Shown one piece after another: positions 49,700 to 58,153 of a stretch of 64,000 bases of DNA. The DNA lies in the NCBI RefSeq assembly GCF_001425745.1, contig NZ_LMDF01000005.1, positions 556,472-620,471 on the forward strand, in the 5' to 3' direction. A program made the translations under genes and the position numbers. Each line of letters starts with the position of its first letter. Position 1 is the stretch's first letter. The notes below the pieces were generated by a model. It was not told the origin of the DNA. It ran no database searches and was given only the letters and a program-made list of their open reading frames with translations. The DNA comes from Caulobacter sp. Root343. Its GTDB lineage: Bacteria > Pseudomonadota > Alphaproteobacteria > Caulobacterales > Caulobacteraceae.

Positions 49700-50306
49700 C
49701 CAGCTCCGCCTCCGCGCCCCGCACCATCAGCTCCAGGCCGCGCTCGAACAGCCCCGCGTGGCCGCTCTCGCGGTAGTGGGCCATGGCCTCGGCCAGGATC
49801 GGATAGGCCTGGGCGGCTTCGTCGAGCCGGGCCTGCTCGGCCGAACCGGTCGCGGGCGAGGCCTGCTCCTCCAGCACGCAGCCGACCACGTAGCGGCTGA
49901 CCGCGATGAACAGCTGCATGGCCTGGGCCGGCGAGAACCCTGCCCGCACCAGGACCATCGCCTGGGCCTCGACATGGTCCAGGTCGTCGGGCTCGGCCTC
50001 GGTGCCGGCATGGACCCGCGCCCCGTCGCGATAGGCCAGCAGGGCGGCCCGGAAGCTCCTGCCATTGCGGCGCAGGAAGTCCTGCCAAGTCTCGCCGGGC
50101 CGGGGAACGCGCGCCTCGTGGGCCCGCGCAAGGATCTCGCCGTTCATGGCGTCCAGCAGGGCCCGCTTGTTCTTGAAGTGCCAGTAGAGCGCCGGCTGGC
50201 GCACGCCCAGGCGCTCGGCGATCAGCCGGGTCGACAGGGCGTCGACCCCGACCTCGTTCAGGAGCTCCAGCGCCGCCTCCAGGATTCGCCGACGATCGAC
50301 CTTCAT
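49683..50306 (-). CDS. TetR-family repressor, tetracycline-repressor type
   Basis: The 207-aa protein starts MKVDRRRILEAALELLNEVG, with the HTH ending RQPALYWHFKNKRALLDAM. This is the signature of the true TetR class (PALYWHVKNK). The C-terminal domain contains HVEAQAMVLVRAGFSPAQAM, similar to TetR_C. It is divergent from an MFS exporter, and two TTATC-N3-GATAA operators lie between them, the classical tetR/tetA layout. Chromosomal pairs of this kind do not always confer tetracycline resistance, so the ligand is uncertain. Confidence 0.92.
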   Translation of the reverse strand: MKVDRRRILEAALELLNEVGVDALSTRLIAERLGVRQPALYWHFKNKRALLDAMNGEILARAHEARVPRPGETWQDFLRRNGRSFRAALLAYRDGARVHAGTEAEPDDLDHVEAQAMVLVRAGFSPAQAMQLFIAVSRYVVGCVLEEQASPATGSAEQARLDEAAQAYPILAEAMAHYRESGHAGLFERGLELMVRGAEAELASGPR

Positions 50307-50353
50307 TTAGCGCCCTCGTAGGAATCGGCTTGACCGCGCGGCCGATCCGGACT

Positions 50354-50385
50354 TTATCGCCGATAAGGAACTTTATCGATGATAA
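50354..50385. promoter_or_regulatory. Two tet-type operators between tetR and the MFS gene
   Basis: TTATCGCCGATAA (50354-50366) and TTATCGATGATAA (50373-50385) are tandem palindromes with centres 19 bp apart. The second overlaps the likely start codon of the exporter (50379), so bound repressor would cover the translation start region as well as the promoter. Confidence 0.8.
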
Positions 50386-51620
50386 ATTTACATATGCGCC
50401 CTTTGGGTAACCGCTCGAAACTCGCCTTCCCCCTGATCCTGGCCACCGTGGCCCTGGACGTCGCCGGCATCGGCCTGGTCATGCCGATCATCCCGCGCCT
50501 GCTGCGCGAGGTCGGCCATACTGGCGACCTGGGCTGGCGGTTCGGGGCGTTCCTGGGCCTGTACGCCCTGATGCAGTTCCTGTGTTCGCCGGTGCTGGGG
50601 GCGATCAGCGACAAGGTCGGCCGCCGGCCGGTGCTCCTGGTCTCGCTGGCCGGGGCGGCGATCGACTATGTGTTCATGGCCCTGGCGCCGAGCCTGGCCT
50701 GGCTGTTCGTCGGCCGCGCCATCGCCGGGATCACCGGGGCCAACATGGCCGTGGCCCAGGCCTATATCGCCGACATCACGCCGGAAGAGCAGCGGGCCCG
50801 GCGCTTTGGCCTGTTCAGCGCGATGTTCGGGATCGGCTTCATCCTGGGCCCGGTGCTGGGCGGCTTCCTGGGCGGGTACTGGGTGCGCGCGCCGTTCCTG
50901 GCGGCGGCCGCCCTGAACGGTCTGAACTTCCTGATGGCCCTGTTCGTCCTGCCGGAGTCGCACAAGACCCTGGGCAAGACCGAGGGTCAGCCCATCGGCC
51001 GCGCCGCTTTCAGCCCGTTCGCGTCGCTGCGCTGGGCGGCGGCCTTCCCGGCCCTGCTGCCGCTGATGGTCGCCTATGCGGCGCTGAACATCGTCGGCGA
51101 GGTCGGCGGCACGATCTGGGTGCTGTACGGCGAGGACAAGTTCGCCTGGGATCCGTGGACCATCGGCTTCTCCCTGGCCGGCTTTGGCGTCTTCCAGGCC
51201 CTGACCCAGGGCTTCGTCGCCGGCCCGATCTCGGAACGGTTCGGCGAGCGGCGGGCCCTGGTCATCGGCATCGTGTCCGACGCCTTCGCCTATGTCGCCA
51301 TCGCCCTGGCCACCAAGGGTTGGATGGCCTTCCTGCTGCTGCCGATGTTCTGCCTGGGCGGCGTGGGCCAGCCGGCCCTGCAGTCGCTGCTGTCGCGCCA
51401 GGTCGACGAGGACCAGCAGGGTCGCCTGCAGGGGGTGCTGGCCAGCCTGGCCAGCCTGGCCTCGGTGATCGGCCCGGTAGTCATCGCCCAGGCCTATTTC
51501 GCCAGCCGAGCCTGGTTCCCGGGCCTGGTCTGGACTCTCGGCGCGGTGCTGGGGCTGATGTGCCTGCCGATCTTCCTGGCCAAGCCGCCGGCGAGGGACG
51601 GAATCGACGCTTCGGCTTGA
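50379..51620 (+). CDS. MFS drug exporter, TetA-like
   Basis: The 413-aa, 12-helix protein has the TetA hallmark [20 protein letters not shown] in helix 1 and motif [15 protein letters not shown] between helices 2 and 3. [20 protein letters not shown] follows, with GPVLGG (motif C) in helix 5. The start at ATG 50379 has TAAGGAA 8 nt upstream. ATG 50394 is an alternative without a ribosome-binding site. It is controlled by the divergent TetR through the operators at 50354-50385. It probably exports tetracycline-like or related compounds by proton antiport, but substrate range is unknown. Confidence 0.92.
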   Translation: MINLHMRPLGNRSKLAFPLILATVALDVAGIGLVMPIIPRLLREVGHTGDLGWRFGAFLGLYALMQFLCSPVLGAISDKVGRRPVLLVSLAGAAIDYVFMALAPSLAWLFVGRAIAGITGANMAVAQAYIADITPEEQRARRFGLFSAMFGIGFILGPVLGGFLGGYWVRAPFLAAAALNGLNFLMALFVLPESHKTLGKTEGQPIGRAAFSPFASLRWAAAFPALLPLMVAYAALNIVGEVGGTIWVLYGEDKFAWDPWTIGFSLAGFGVFQALTQGFVAGPISERFGERRALVIGIVSDAFAYVAIALATKGWMAFLLLPMFCLGGVGQPALQSLLSRQVDEDQQGRLQGVLASLASLASVIGPVVIAQAYFASRAWFPGLVWTLGAVLGLMCLPIFLAKPPARDGIDASA

Positions 51621-51693
51621 TCGCCCGCCCCTAATCCCGGAACCGCCGCGAGGCCGTGGCTTTTGCTCTACGACAACAGCCGGGAGCTCTATC

Positions 51694-52332
51694 GTGGTCG
51701 AGGATTCCAACGTCGCCCTGAGCGCCGAGGTCGCCGCGCTTCGTCGGCAGATGGCGCAACTGCGCGCCGCCTTGGTGGCGGTCGTCGCCGGCGGCCTGCT
51801 GGTCGGCGCGGTCGGCGCGCCGGAGGTGGTGCGCGCTCGCCGGATCGTGCTCGAGGACGCCGAAGGACGCGAGCGCATCATCCTGGACGCGTCCGGCGCC
51901 GACACTCGCCCGTCGCTGCGGTTTCGTTCGCAAAGCGGCGCGACGCGGCTCAGCCTCGGGGAACAGCCGGACCCCGTCATCGACGGGAAGGCCTATCCGC
52001 GCCTGTCGCCGGCCTGGGGCATGCTGATCTACGATCCGGCGGGCGACGAACGCGGCGGCTTCACCTACCTGGATACGGGCCGCTCGGTCATCTCCCTGGA
52101 TCGCCGCCATGGCGAGGGCGTCTACATGACCGTCAACGAGAAGAGCGGCTTCGCGGGCGTGGTCGCCAACTACGACACAGGCAAGGTCGGCGACTATGCC
52201 GAAGGCCTGCGGATCGGGACGCTCGGGAACCAAGCCTTCGCGCAGGCTTCGAACCGAGACGCGACACCAGCCGGAGCGATCGTCGCCGGCCCGGGCGGCA
52301 AGGTCCGGCTTACCGACGTGGTTCAGAAGTAG
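51694..52332 (+). CDS. Hypothetical membrane-anchored protein, 212 aa
   Basis: GTG at 51694 with CGGGAG upstream. The N-terminus (residues 8-25, SAEVAALRRQMAQLRAAL) is a short coiled coil running into one membrane helix (VAVVAGGLLVGAVGA). A repetitive beta-rich domain follows (ARRIVLEDAEGRERIILDAS, then LSLGEQPD, GMLIYDPAGDERGGFTYLDT). The alternation of short strands with D/G turns suggests a beta-helix or beta-roll. I know similar alphaproteobacterial proteins only as hypotheticals. No operon partner is evident. Confidence 0.7.
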   Translation: MVEDSNVALSAEVAALRRQMAQLRAALVAVVAGGLLVGAVGAPEVVRARRIVLEDAEGRERIILDASGADTRPSLRFRSQSGATRLSLGEQPDPVIDGKAYPRLSPAWGMLIYDPAGDERGGFTYLDTGRSVISLDRRHGEGVYMTVNEKSGFAGVVANYDTGKVGDYAEGLRIGTLGNQAFAQASNRDATPAGAIVAGPGGKVRLTDVVQK

Positions 52333-52400
52333 AGGCGCGCGAGGGACCGCACGGAAACATGGTTAATCGGCCTTTTACCATAGGGTCGTAATCTCTCCCC

Positions 52401-52727
52401 ATGCGCCGCGCCCTGCTCGTCCTGCTGATCCTCGCCGTGGCCGGTCCGGCCGTCGGCGGTCAGGCGACGATCCCGGCCCAGCCCAAGCCCAGGAAGCTGG
52501 CCGCCCCGGTCCAGGCCCCGATCGCCGCGCCCAGCTTCGTCCTGCCCGCGCCGATCCCGCTGGCCAGCGCCCGGCCGGCCGGCGACACCCAGCAGTGCAA
52601 GGCGACCTGCTCCAAGACCCTCTACTTCTGCCAGTCCGGCGGCGACGACGACGGCTGCGCCGGCCGCTGGGCCCAGTGCAGCGCCAGCTGCGCGGCGACC
52701 TACGCGCCGGTGCGCTTCGGGCGGTGA
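52401..52727 (+). CDS. Small exported Cys-rich protein, 108 aa
   Basis: The ATG at 52401 opens a protein with a signal peptide (MRRALLVLLILAVAGPAVGG). A Pro/Ala-rich linker follows, then a C-terminal domain with six Cys (QQCKATCSKTLYFCQSGG, then DGCAGRWAQCSASCAATY). Even Cys number and spacing fit disulphide-bonded packing in the periplasm. I recognise no family. It precedes two further small Cys-rich exported proteins on the same strand. Confidence 0.7.
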   Translation: MRRALLVLLILAVAGPAVGGQATIPAQPKPRKLAAPVQAPIAAPSFVLPAPIPLASARPAGDTQQCKATCSKTLYFCQSGGDDDGCAGRWAQCSASCAATYAPVRFGR

Positions 52728-52784
52728 ACCCCGTAAGGGGCCAAGGCGGCTTGCCGCCGGCCCGCTGGCGGCTATCGTAGCCTC

Positions 52785-53093
52785 ATGACCGCCCCGGCGA
52801 TCCGTGTCCGCGTCCTCGCGCGACTGCTGTCCCTGCTGGCGGCGGTGCTGCTGGTCGTGTCGCCCCTGGCGCCGGCCATGGCCACGCCGATGGACTGCTG
52901 TCCGGACGCGCCGTGTCACGACCTCGACAAGTCGATGTGTCCGCAGGTCTGCGTCACCGCCTGCGTGGTGGTTGCCGCGCCGGTCGAGACCCTGGCCGAA
53001 CCGGTCCGTCTCGAGATCGCGTCGCCCGAACCGCGTCCCATGCCCCGCCTGGTCGGCCGGAGCATCACGCCGGAGCCGCCCCCGCCCCGTTGA
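52785..53093 (+). CDS. Small exported Cys-rich protein, 102 aa, possible metal-related (CopL-like)
   Basis: The ATG at 52785 is followed by a signal peptide (LARLLSLLAAVLLVVSPLAP, then AMA). A Cys/His cluster follows (CCPDAPCHDLDKSMCPQVCV, then TAC; six Cys, one His), and a Pro-rich C-terminus. The arrangement recalls small CopL-like or DUF2946-like exported proteins tied to copper handling, but the resemblance is general. It is 53 bp upstream of a 48-aa Cys-rich peptide gene and probably co-transcribed with it. Confidence 0.65.
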   Translation: MTAPAIRVRVLARLLSLLAAVLLVVSPLAPAMATPMDCCPDAPCHDLDKSMCPQVCVTACVVVAAPVETLAEPVRLEIASPEPRPMPRLVGRSITPEPPPPR

Positions 53094-53146
53094 GACCCGC
53101 ATTCCAGGACGAATTTCCATCAACCTGAAAATCGGACTCTCAAATC

Positions 53147-53293
53147 ATGAAACGCATCGTCTCGATCGCGGCGTTCGCGCTGCTCGCCTCCGCCTCGGCC
53201 GCCTACGCCGCCGCGCCGGACGCCGTCCACAAGGCCGTCGAAGCCTGCTGCGCCCTCGGCGCGGCCTGCTGCAACGGCGGCCCCTGCTGCTAG
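53147..53293 (+). CDS. 48-aa exported peptide with three CC pairs
   Basis: ATG 53147 to TAG 53293 encodes a signal peptide (MKRIVSIAAFALLASASAAY, then AA). A mature part of about 26 residues follows, ending CCALGAACCNGGPCC. Six Cys in three vicinal pairs at fixed intervals suggest thiolate metal binding or a modified peptide. There is no clear AGGAGG ribosome-binding site. A strong GC hairpin follows 24 nt after the stop. Function is unknown; a copper or heavy-metal role is an inference from composition and the neighbouring gene. Confidence 0.7.
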   Translation: MKRIVSIAAFALLASASAAYAAAPDAVHKAVEACCALGAACCNGGPCC

Positions 53294-53316
53294 GCTAGGC
53301 GACAGCTGAAAGCCGG

Positions 53317-53344
53317 AGCGCCCGTCTCGCGAGAGGCGGGCGCT
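53317..53344 (+). terminator. GC-rich hairpin after the Cys-rich peptide genes
   Basis: AGCGCCCG-T-CTC (53317-53328) pairs with GAG-G-CGGGCGCT (53333-53344) around a GCGA tetraloop, with one mismatch, and is followed by TT. Good hairpin but short U-tract. Confidence 0.7.
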
Positions 53345-53437
53345 TTGCATTCCAAGCCTTCCCCAACGGCCGCTTGCCGGGCCGGATAACGCCGGTATGC
53401 TCACCTGAACAATGATAAGTCGGGATGGGCGGCCAAG

Positions 53438-54832
53438 ATGGGCGGAACAGCCGAAAAGCTCCCCAAGGCGTGCGTCATCGGCGCCGGCTGCAGCGGCTTC
53501 ACCACGATCAAGCGGCTGAAGGACCTCGGCGTCCCCTACGACTGCTTCGAGATGTCCGACGAGATCGGCGGCAACTGGTACTACAAGAACCCCAACGGGA
53601 TGTCGGCCTGCTACGAGAGCCTGCACATCGACACCTCGAAATGGCGGCTGGCCTTCGAGGACTTTCCAGTCCCGGCGGGCTGGCCCGACTTCCCGCACCA
53701 CGCCCAGCTGTTCCAGTACTTCAAGGATTACGTCGACCACTTCGGCCTGCGCGAGACGATCACCTTCAACACCCGGGTCGAACGCGCTCAGCGCACGGAT
53801 GAGGGTCTGTGGTCGGTGACCCTGTCGACCGGCGAGACGCGGCTCTACGACGTGCTGTTCGTCTGCAACGGCCACCACTGGGATCCGCGCATCCCCGACT
53901 ATCCCGGCGAGTTCGACGGCCCCGCCTTCCACGCCCACGCCTATAGCGACCCGTTCGATCCCGTGGACATGCGCGGCAAGAACGTCGTCGTGGTCGGCAT
54001 GGGCAATTCGGCCATGGACATCGCCAGCGAGCTTTCCCAGCGGCCGATCGCCAAGACCCTGTGGGTCTCGGCCCGGCGCGGGGTCTGGGTGTTCCCCAAG
54101 TACCTGAACGGCAAGCCGGCGGACAAAAGCGCCATGCCGGCCTGGATGCCGCGCAAGCTGGGCCTGTCCATCGCCCGCCAGGTGATCAAGCAAGCTATTG
54201 GTAAAATGGAGGACTACGGCCTGCCCAAGCCCGACCACCAGCCGCTGGAGGCCCACCCGTCGGTCTCAGGCGAGTTCCTGACCCGGGCCGGCTGCGGCGA
54301 CATCAAGTTCAAGCCGGCGATCAAGGCGCTGGAGGGCAAGCGCGTGCGCTTCGCCGACGACAGCGTCGAGGACGTCGACGCCATCGTCTTCGCCACCGGC
54401 TACAGGATCAGCTTCCCGTTCTTCGACGATCCGGCGCTGAAGCCCGACGCCGACCACCGCTTCCCGCTGTTCAAGCGGATGATGAAGCCGGGCGTCCGGA
54501 ACCTGTTCTTCATGGGCTTGGCCCAGCCGCTGCCGACCCTGGTGAACTTCGCCGAGCAGCAGGCGAAACTGGCGGCGGCCTATCTGGTCGGCGCCTACGC
54601 GCCGCCGCCGGAGACCGAGATGGTCCGGATCATCGCCAGGGACGAGGCGCGGCACACCAGCCAGTTCTACAAGTCGGACCGCCACACCATCCAGGTCGAC
54701 TTCAACGTCTATTGCGCCGACCTGAAGACGGAGATCGCCAGGGGCGCGGTGCGGGCGCGGAGGAACGGCGGCAAGCTGCCGGTGCCGGCGCTGGCGGAGA
54801 TCAAGATGGAGCCGCTGCTGGCCCCCACCTGA
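53438..54832 (+). CDS. Flavin-containing monooxygenase (FMO family)
   Basis: The 464-aa protein has an FAD-binding GAGCSG (residues 15-20), EIGGNWYY, the FMO-identifying FDGPAFHAHAY and an NADP-binding VVGMGNSAMDIASEL. A late ATGYRISFPFF segment is also typical. FMOs and Baeyer-Villiger enzymes of this group insert oxygen at N, S or next to a ketone. The ATG at 53438 is the only start consistent with the N-terminal FAD motif. It is preceded by the hairpin terminator and followed by a repeat, so it is probably monocistronic. The substrate is unknown. Confidence 0.92.
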   Translation: MGGTAEKLPKACVIGAGCSGFTTIKRLKDLGVPYDCFEMSDEIGGNWYYKNPNGMSACYESLHIDTSKWRLAFEDFPVPAGWPDFPHHAQLFQYFKDYVDHFGLRETITFNTRVERAQRTDEGLWSVTLSTGETRLYDVLFVCNGHHWDPRIPDYPGEFDGPAFHAHAYSDPFDPVDMRGKNVVVVGMGNSAMDIASELSQRPIAKTLWVSARRGVWVFPKYLNGKPADKSAMPAWMPRKLGLSIARQVIKQAIGKMEDYGLPKPDHQPLEAHPSVSGEFLTRAGCGDIKFKPAIKALEGKRVRFADDSVEDVDAIVFATGYRISFPFFDDPALKPDADHRFPLFKRMMKPGVRNLFFMGLAQPLPTLVNFAEQQAKLAAAYLVGAYAPPPETEMVRIIARDEARHTSQFYKSDRHTIQVDFNVYCADLKTEIARGAVRARRNGGKLPVPALAEIKMEPLLAPT

Positions 54833-54837
54833 CCATG

Positions 54838-54930
54838 CTCCGCATGGTCGTCCGCCCCCGGAGGGAGCGGAAGGGGATCACCTTCTTCCCCCTCCGGGGG
54901 AGGAGCGCCGTAGGCGCGGAGGGGGCAAGT
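54838..54930. repeat. Intergenic repeat family B, copy 1
   Basis: Two inverted GC-rich arms contain CCCCCGGAGG, CTTCTTCCCCCTCCGGGGG and GGAGCGC, ending GGAGGGGGCAAGT. The same modules in the same inverted order are found at 58154-58264. It lies between the FMO and DUF2164 genes. Confidence 0.75.
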
Positions 54931-54958
54931 GCGGTAGCTCTCCCTAAAAGGAGCCCCC

Positions 54959-55210
54959 ATGCCCAAGATCACCTTCGACAAGGACACCCGCGCCAAGCTA
55001 GTCGGCGGCCTCTCGGACTATCTGAAGTCCGAGCTGGACCTGGACGTGAAGGGCTTCGACGCCGAGTTCCTGCTCGACTTCGTCAGCGAACGGCTGGGTC
55101 CCTACTACTACAACCAGGGCCTCCACGACGCCTCGGCGCTGTACCGCGAGAAGCTGGAGGCGATCAGCGAGGCGGTCTGCGACATCGAGCAGCCGGTGAA
55201 GCCGCTGTAA
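54959..55210 (+). CDS. DUF2164-family protein, 83 aa
   Basis: The ATG at 54959 has AAAAGGAG 6 nt upstream. The sequence (KITFDKDTRAKLVGGLSDYL, then ELDLDVKGFDAEFLLDFV and GPYYYNQGLHDA) matches the DUF2164 pattern of short cytoplasmic acidic proteins with a YYYNQGLxDA motif. Function of the family is not established. It is monocistronic, between a repeat and a TetR gene. Confidence 0.85.
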   Translation: MPKITFDKDTRAKLVGGLSDYLKSELDLDVKGFDAEFLLDFVSERLGPYYYNQGLHDASALYREKLEAISEAVCDIEQPVKPL

Positions 55211-55302
55211 CCGTCCCAAACCAAGCCCCTTGCCACCTGCCCCAGAGTAAGGCTGTGATCCTGACGGGGCGTCACCATCGTCCCGCCTTCGAGTCGCGGT
55301 CC

Positions 55303-55938
55303 ATGTCGAATGTCGCCTACTTCCCCAAGCCCCATGTCGATCAACGGCCGGGCAAGCGGGAACGCACCAAGGTCGCCAACCGCCAGGCGATCCTGGACGC
55401 TGCGCGCGAGGTGTTCGGCGAGCTGGGCTACGACGCCGCCACGGTGCGCGACATCATCCGCCGCACGGGTTTGGCCTCGGGCACCTTCTACAACTACTAC
55501 AAGTCCAAGGAGGAGGTGTTCGACGCCCTGGCCGACGACGGCGCCCGCCGCTTCCGGCCCCTGCTGCGCGAACAGTCCGAGAAGGCGACCGACTTCGAGT
55601 CGTTCGTGCGCGGCGCGATCCTGGCCTATTTCAACTTCGTGGCCGTCGAGCAGGAGAGCTGGCGTCTGAACCGGCCGGCCGGCGAGCAGATCCCGCACGC
55701 CCGCCTGACGCCCGAGGTGGCGGCGGTGTTCGACGAGGTTCGCGAGGCCTTCGCCCGGGTGCTGGAGCGCGAGCACGCCCCGCCGGTGGACCTGGATTAC
55801 CTGACCTCGGCCTGCATCGCCGTGGCCCGCGAGATCGGCGACAAGATGCTGGAGCGCCGGCCGGTCGACACCGAGGGCGCCGCCGACTTCGCCGTCAAGC
55901 TGATCCTGGGCGGCCTGCCCGCCTTGCCTAGGCTATAG
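55303..55938 (+). CDS. TetR/AcrR-family transcriptional regulator
   Basis: ATG at 55303 gives 211 aa. The HTH is complete (RQAILDAAREVFGELGYDAA, TVRDIIRRTGLASGTFYNYY, KSKEEVF). The ligand-binding domain is unassigned. The N-terminal extension MSNVAYFPKPHVDQRPGKRE precedes it. It lies 40 bp upstream of the HSL-type hydrolase gene on the same strand and may regulate it. No palindromic operator was obvious in the short gap. Confidence 0.9.
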   Translation: MSNVAYFPKPHVDQRPGKRERTKVANRQAILDAAREVFGELGYDAATVRDIIRRTGLASGTFYNYYKSKEEVFDALADDGARRFRPLLREQSEKATDFESFVRGAILAYFNFVAVEQESWRLNRPAGEQIPHARLTPEVAAVFDEVREAFARVLEREHAPPVDLDYLTSACIAVAREIGDKMLERRPVDTEGAADFAVKLILGGLPALPRL

Positions 55939-55978
55939 AAGAACAACAACGACAAGAACGCAGAGAGTGGGGGAAACC

Positions 55979-57025
55979 ATGGCCTCGGACGCCGCCCAGA
56001 AGACCATACTGAAGCTGATCCTTTCGCTGCCCAGCCCGATCCTGCGGGCGATGTCGGGCGGCGGGGTCGTCTACAAGGGCGGCCGCACGCTGGACCCGCG
56101 CTTCCAGTTCTTCGCCCACGCCGGCAAGAAGATGCCGCCGATGGAAAGCCTGTCGCCGGCCGAGGCCGTGGCCGGCAGCGCCAAGGCCTTCGCCGCCGTC
56201 CAGGGACCGCTGGAGCCGGGCGTGCGCACCGAAAGCCTGTCGATCGAGGGCCCCAATGGCCCGGTTCCGTGCCGCGCCTATCGCCCCGAGAACCAGGACG
56301 CCGACGCGCCGCTGATCGTCTACGCCCACATGGGCGGCGGGGTGATCGGCGACCTGGAGGCCTGCCACGCCTTCTGCGGGATCCTAGCGAGCATCGCCCG
56401 CACGGTGGTGATCTCGGTCGACTACCGCCTGGCGCCGGATCACAAGTTCCCGGCCGGCCTGGAAGACGTGCTGGCCGCCTATCGCTGGGCGCGGGACAAC
56501 ACCAACCGCTTCGGCGCGCCGCCTGTCGCTCCGGCCATCGGCGGCGACAGCATGGGCGGCAACTTCTCGGCCGTCGTCGCCCAGGAGATGAAGCGCAAGG
56601 GCGAGCCGACGCCGGCCCTGCAGTTGCTGATCTATCCCGCCGTCGACGTGGCCAGCGAGACGCCGTCGATGACCACCTATGCCGACGCCTATCCGCTGAC
56701 CCGCAGCGTGATGGACTGGTTCATGGGCCATTACATGGGCGCCGACGCCGATCCGGCCGACCCGCGCCTGTCGCCGGACAAGACAGCCGACCTGTCGGGC
56801 CTGGCGCCGGCCGTGATCGCCACCGCCGGCTTCGATCCCCTGGTCGACCAAGGCCAGGCCTACGCCCAGCGCCTGCAGGCGGCGGGCGTGCCGGTGCTGT
56901 ACCGCTGCTACGACAGCCTGGCCCACGGCTTCACCGCCTTCACCGGCGCGATCCCGGCGGCCGATGGCGCGTGCCGCGAGATCGCGGGGCTGGTGCGGGA
57001 GATGTTCGACCGGCGGGCGGCTTAA
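55979..57025 (+). CDS. HSL-type alpha/beta hydrolase (carboxylesterase) with variant oxyanion motif
   Basis: ATG 55979 with GGGGGAAA upstream gives 348 aa. The nucleophile Ser191 is in GGDSMGGNF. The Asp is in TAGFDPLVDQG and the His in SLAHGFTAF. The oxyanion region reads YAHMGGGVIGD, where the family normally has HGGG, i.e. a Met is inserted or substituted after the His. DYRLAPDHKFPAG is otherwise canonical. HSL-type enzymes hydrolyse short-chain esters. It follows a TetR gene. The changed loop could alter acyl-chain preference, which is inference. Confidence 0.9.
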   Translation: MASDAAQKTILKLILSLPSPILRAMSGGGVVYKGGRTLDPRFQFFAHAGKKMPPMESLSPAEAVAGSAKAFAAVQGPLEPGVRTESLSIEGPNGPVPCRAYRPENQDADAPLIVYAHMGGGVIGDLEACHAFCGILASIARTVVISVDYRLAPDHKFPAGLEDVLAAYRWARDNTNRFGAPPVAPAIGGDSMGGNFSAVVAQEMKRKGEPTPALQLLIYPAVDVASETPSMTTYADAYPLTRSVMDWFMGHYMGADADPADPRLSPDKTADLSGLAPAVIATAGFDPLVDQGQAYAQRLQAAGVPVLYRCYDSLAHGFTAFTGAIPAADGACREIAGLVREMFDRRAA

Positions 57026-57038
57026 CGCACCCAATCCG

Positions 57039-57138
57039 TGTCATCCCGGACAAGCGCGCAGCGCGCCGATCCGGGACCGCCGGAAGCGCGGCGTTTCCGG
57101 CGGTCCCGGCTCTCCGCTTCGCTGCGGCCGGGATGACA
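57039..57138. repeat. Palindromic intergenic repeat, family A, copy 3
   Basis: A 100-bp element opens TGTCATCCCGG and closes GGCCGGGATGACA. The centre GGACCGCCGGAAGCGC is shared with copy 4. It starts 13 bp after the hydrolase stop and ends 18 bp before the quinone oxidoreductase ATG. Confidence 0.87.
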
Positions 57139-57156
57139 AGCTTTTTGGGATTGAGG

Positions 57157-58152
57157 ATGACCCTTCCCCCCACCATGCGCGCCCTCGTCGTCGAGGCGCT
57201 GGCCGCCGACTTCGCCGGCTGCGCCGTCCGCGAGGTCGCCACGCCATCACCCGGTCCCGGTGAAGTCCTGGTCCGGGTCCGCGCCGCCAGCGTCAACTTC
57301 CCCGACCTGCTGATGACGCGCGGCGAGTACCAGTTCAGACCGCCCCTGCCCTTCACCCCCGGCCTGGACCTCTGCGGCGAGGTCGCGGCGTTGGGCGAGG
57401 GCGTGACGGCTTTCCAGGTCGGCGACGCCGTGGTCGGCGGGGCGCGGCTGGGCGGGTTCGCGCAATACGCGGTGCTGGCCGCCGAGAGCCTGAAGCCCAA
57501 GCCCGCGCGGCTGTCGTTCGCGGAAGGCGCCGCCTATGGCGCGGCCTACCTCACCGCCTATGTCGCCCTGGTCCGCCGGGCGCGGCTGGAGCCGGGCGAG
57601 TGGGTGCTGGTCCACGGCGCGGCGGGCGGGGTCGGCCTGGCCGCCGTCGACCTGGCCAAGGCCCTGGGCGCGCGAGTGATCGCCGCCTCGGCCTCGGACG
57701 CGAAGCTGGAGCGGGTGCAGGCGCTCTACGCCCCCGATGCCGTGGTCAACGTCACCGGCGGCTTCCGCGAGCGCGTGAAAGAGATCACCGGCGGCCGCGG
57801 GGCCGACGTGATCTACGACCCCGTGGGCGGCGACGTGTTCGACGAGAGCGTCCGCTGCATCGCCTTCGACGGGCGGCTGCTGGCGGTCGGCTTCACCTCG
57901 GGGCGGATCCCGACGCTCTCGGTCAACATGCCGCTGATCAAGGGCTTCTCGGTGATGGGCGTGCGGGCCGGCGAGTACGGCCGCCAGTTCCCGGACAAGG
58001 GCCGCGAGAACGCCGAGGCGGTGTGGCGGATGGCCGACGAGGGGGTGATCCGGCCGCATGTCCATGCGGAGCTGCCGCTGGACCGCTGGCGCGAGGCGTT
58101 CGCGCTGCTGGCGGGGCGGAAGGTGGTGGGCAAGGCGGTGATTGTTCCGTAG
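57157..58152 (+). CDS. NADPH:quinone oxidoreductase, zinc-less MDR (zeta-crystallin) family
   Basis: The 331-aa protein has the GroES-like N-terminal domain (VRVRAASVNFPDLLMTRGEY, then PFTPGLDLCGEV). The Rossmann domain has HGAAGGVGLAAVDLAK, GGRGADVIYDPVGGDVF and a C-terminal GKAVIVP. Zinc-binding Cys/His residues are absent, which fits the quinone reductase group. These cytosolic enzymes reduce quinones or activated enones with NADPH. ATG 57157 is chosen, with GGGA 6 nt upstream. ATG 57175 would also work. Family B repeats follow. Confidence 0.9.
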   Translation: MTLPPTMRALVVEALAADFAGCAVREVATPSPGPGEVLVRVRAASVNFPDLLMTRGEYQFRPPLPFTPGLDLCGEVAALGEGVTAFQVGDAVVGGARLGGFAQYAVLAAESLKPKPARLSFAEGAAYGAAYLTAYVALVRRARLEPGEWVLVHGAAGGVGLAAVDLAKALGARVIAASASDAKLERVQALYAPDAVVNVTGGFRERVKEITGGRGADVIYDPVGGDVFDESVRCIAFDGRLLAVGFTSGRIPTLSVNMPLIKGFSVMGVRAGEYGRQFPDKGRENAEAVWRMADEGVIRPHVHAELPLDRWREAFALLAGRKVVGKAVIVP

Positions 58153-58153
58153 G

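Noticed and set aside
49683..51620. TetR/TetA pair as an acquired resistance element
   Set aside because: Base composition matches the neighbours, and no transposase, integron or flanking repeat is present. It looks like a resident chromosomal pair.
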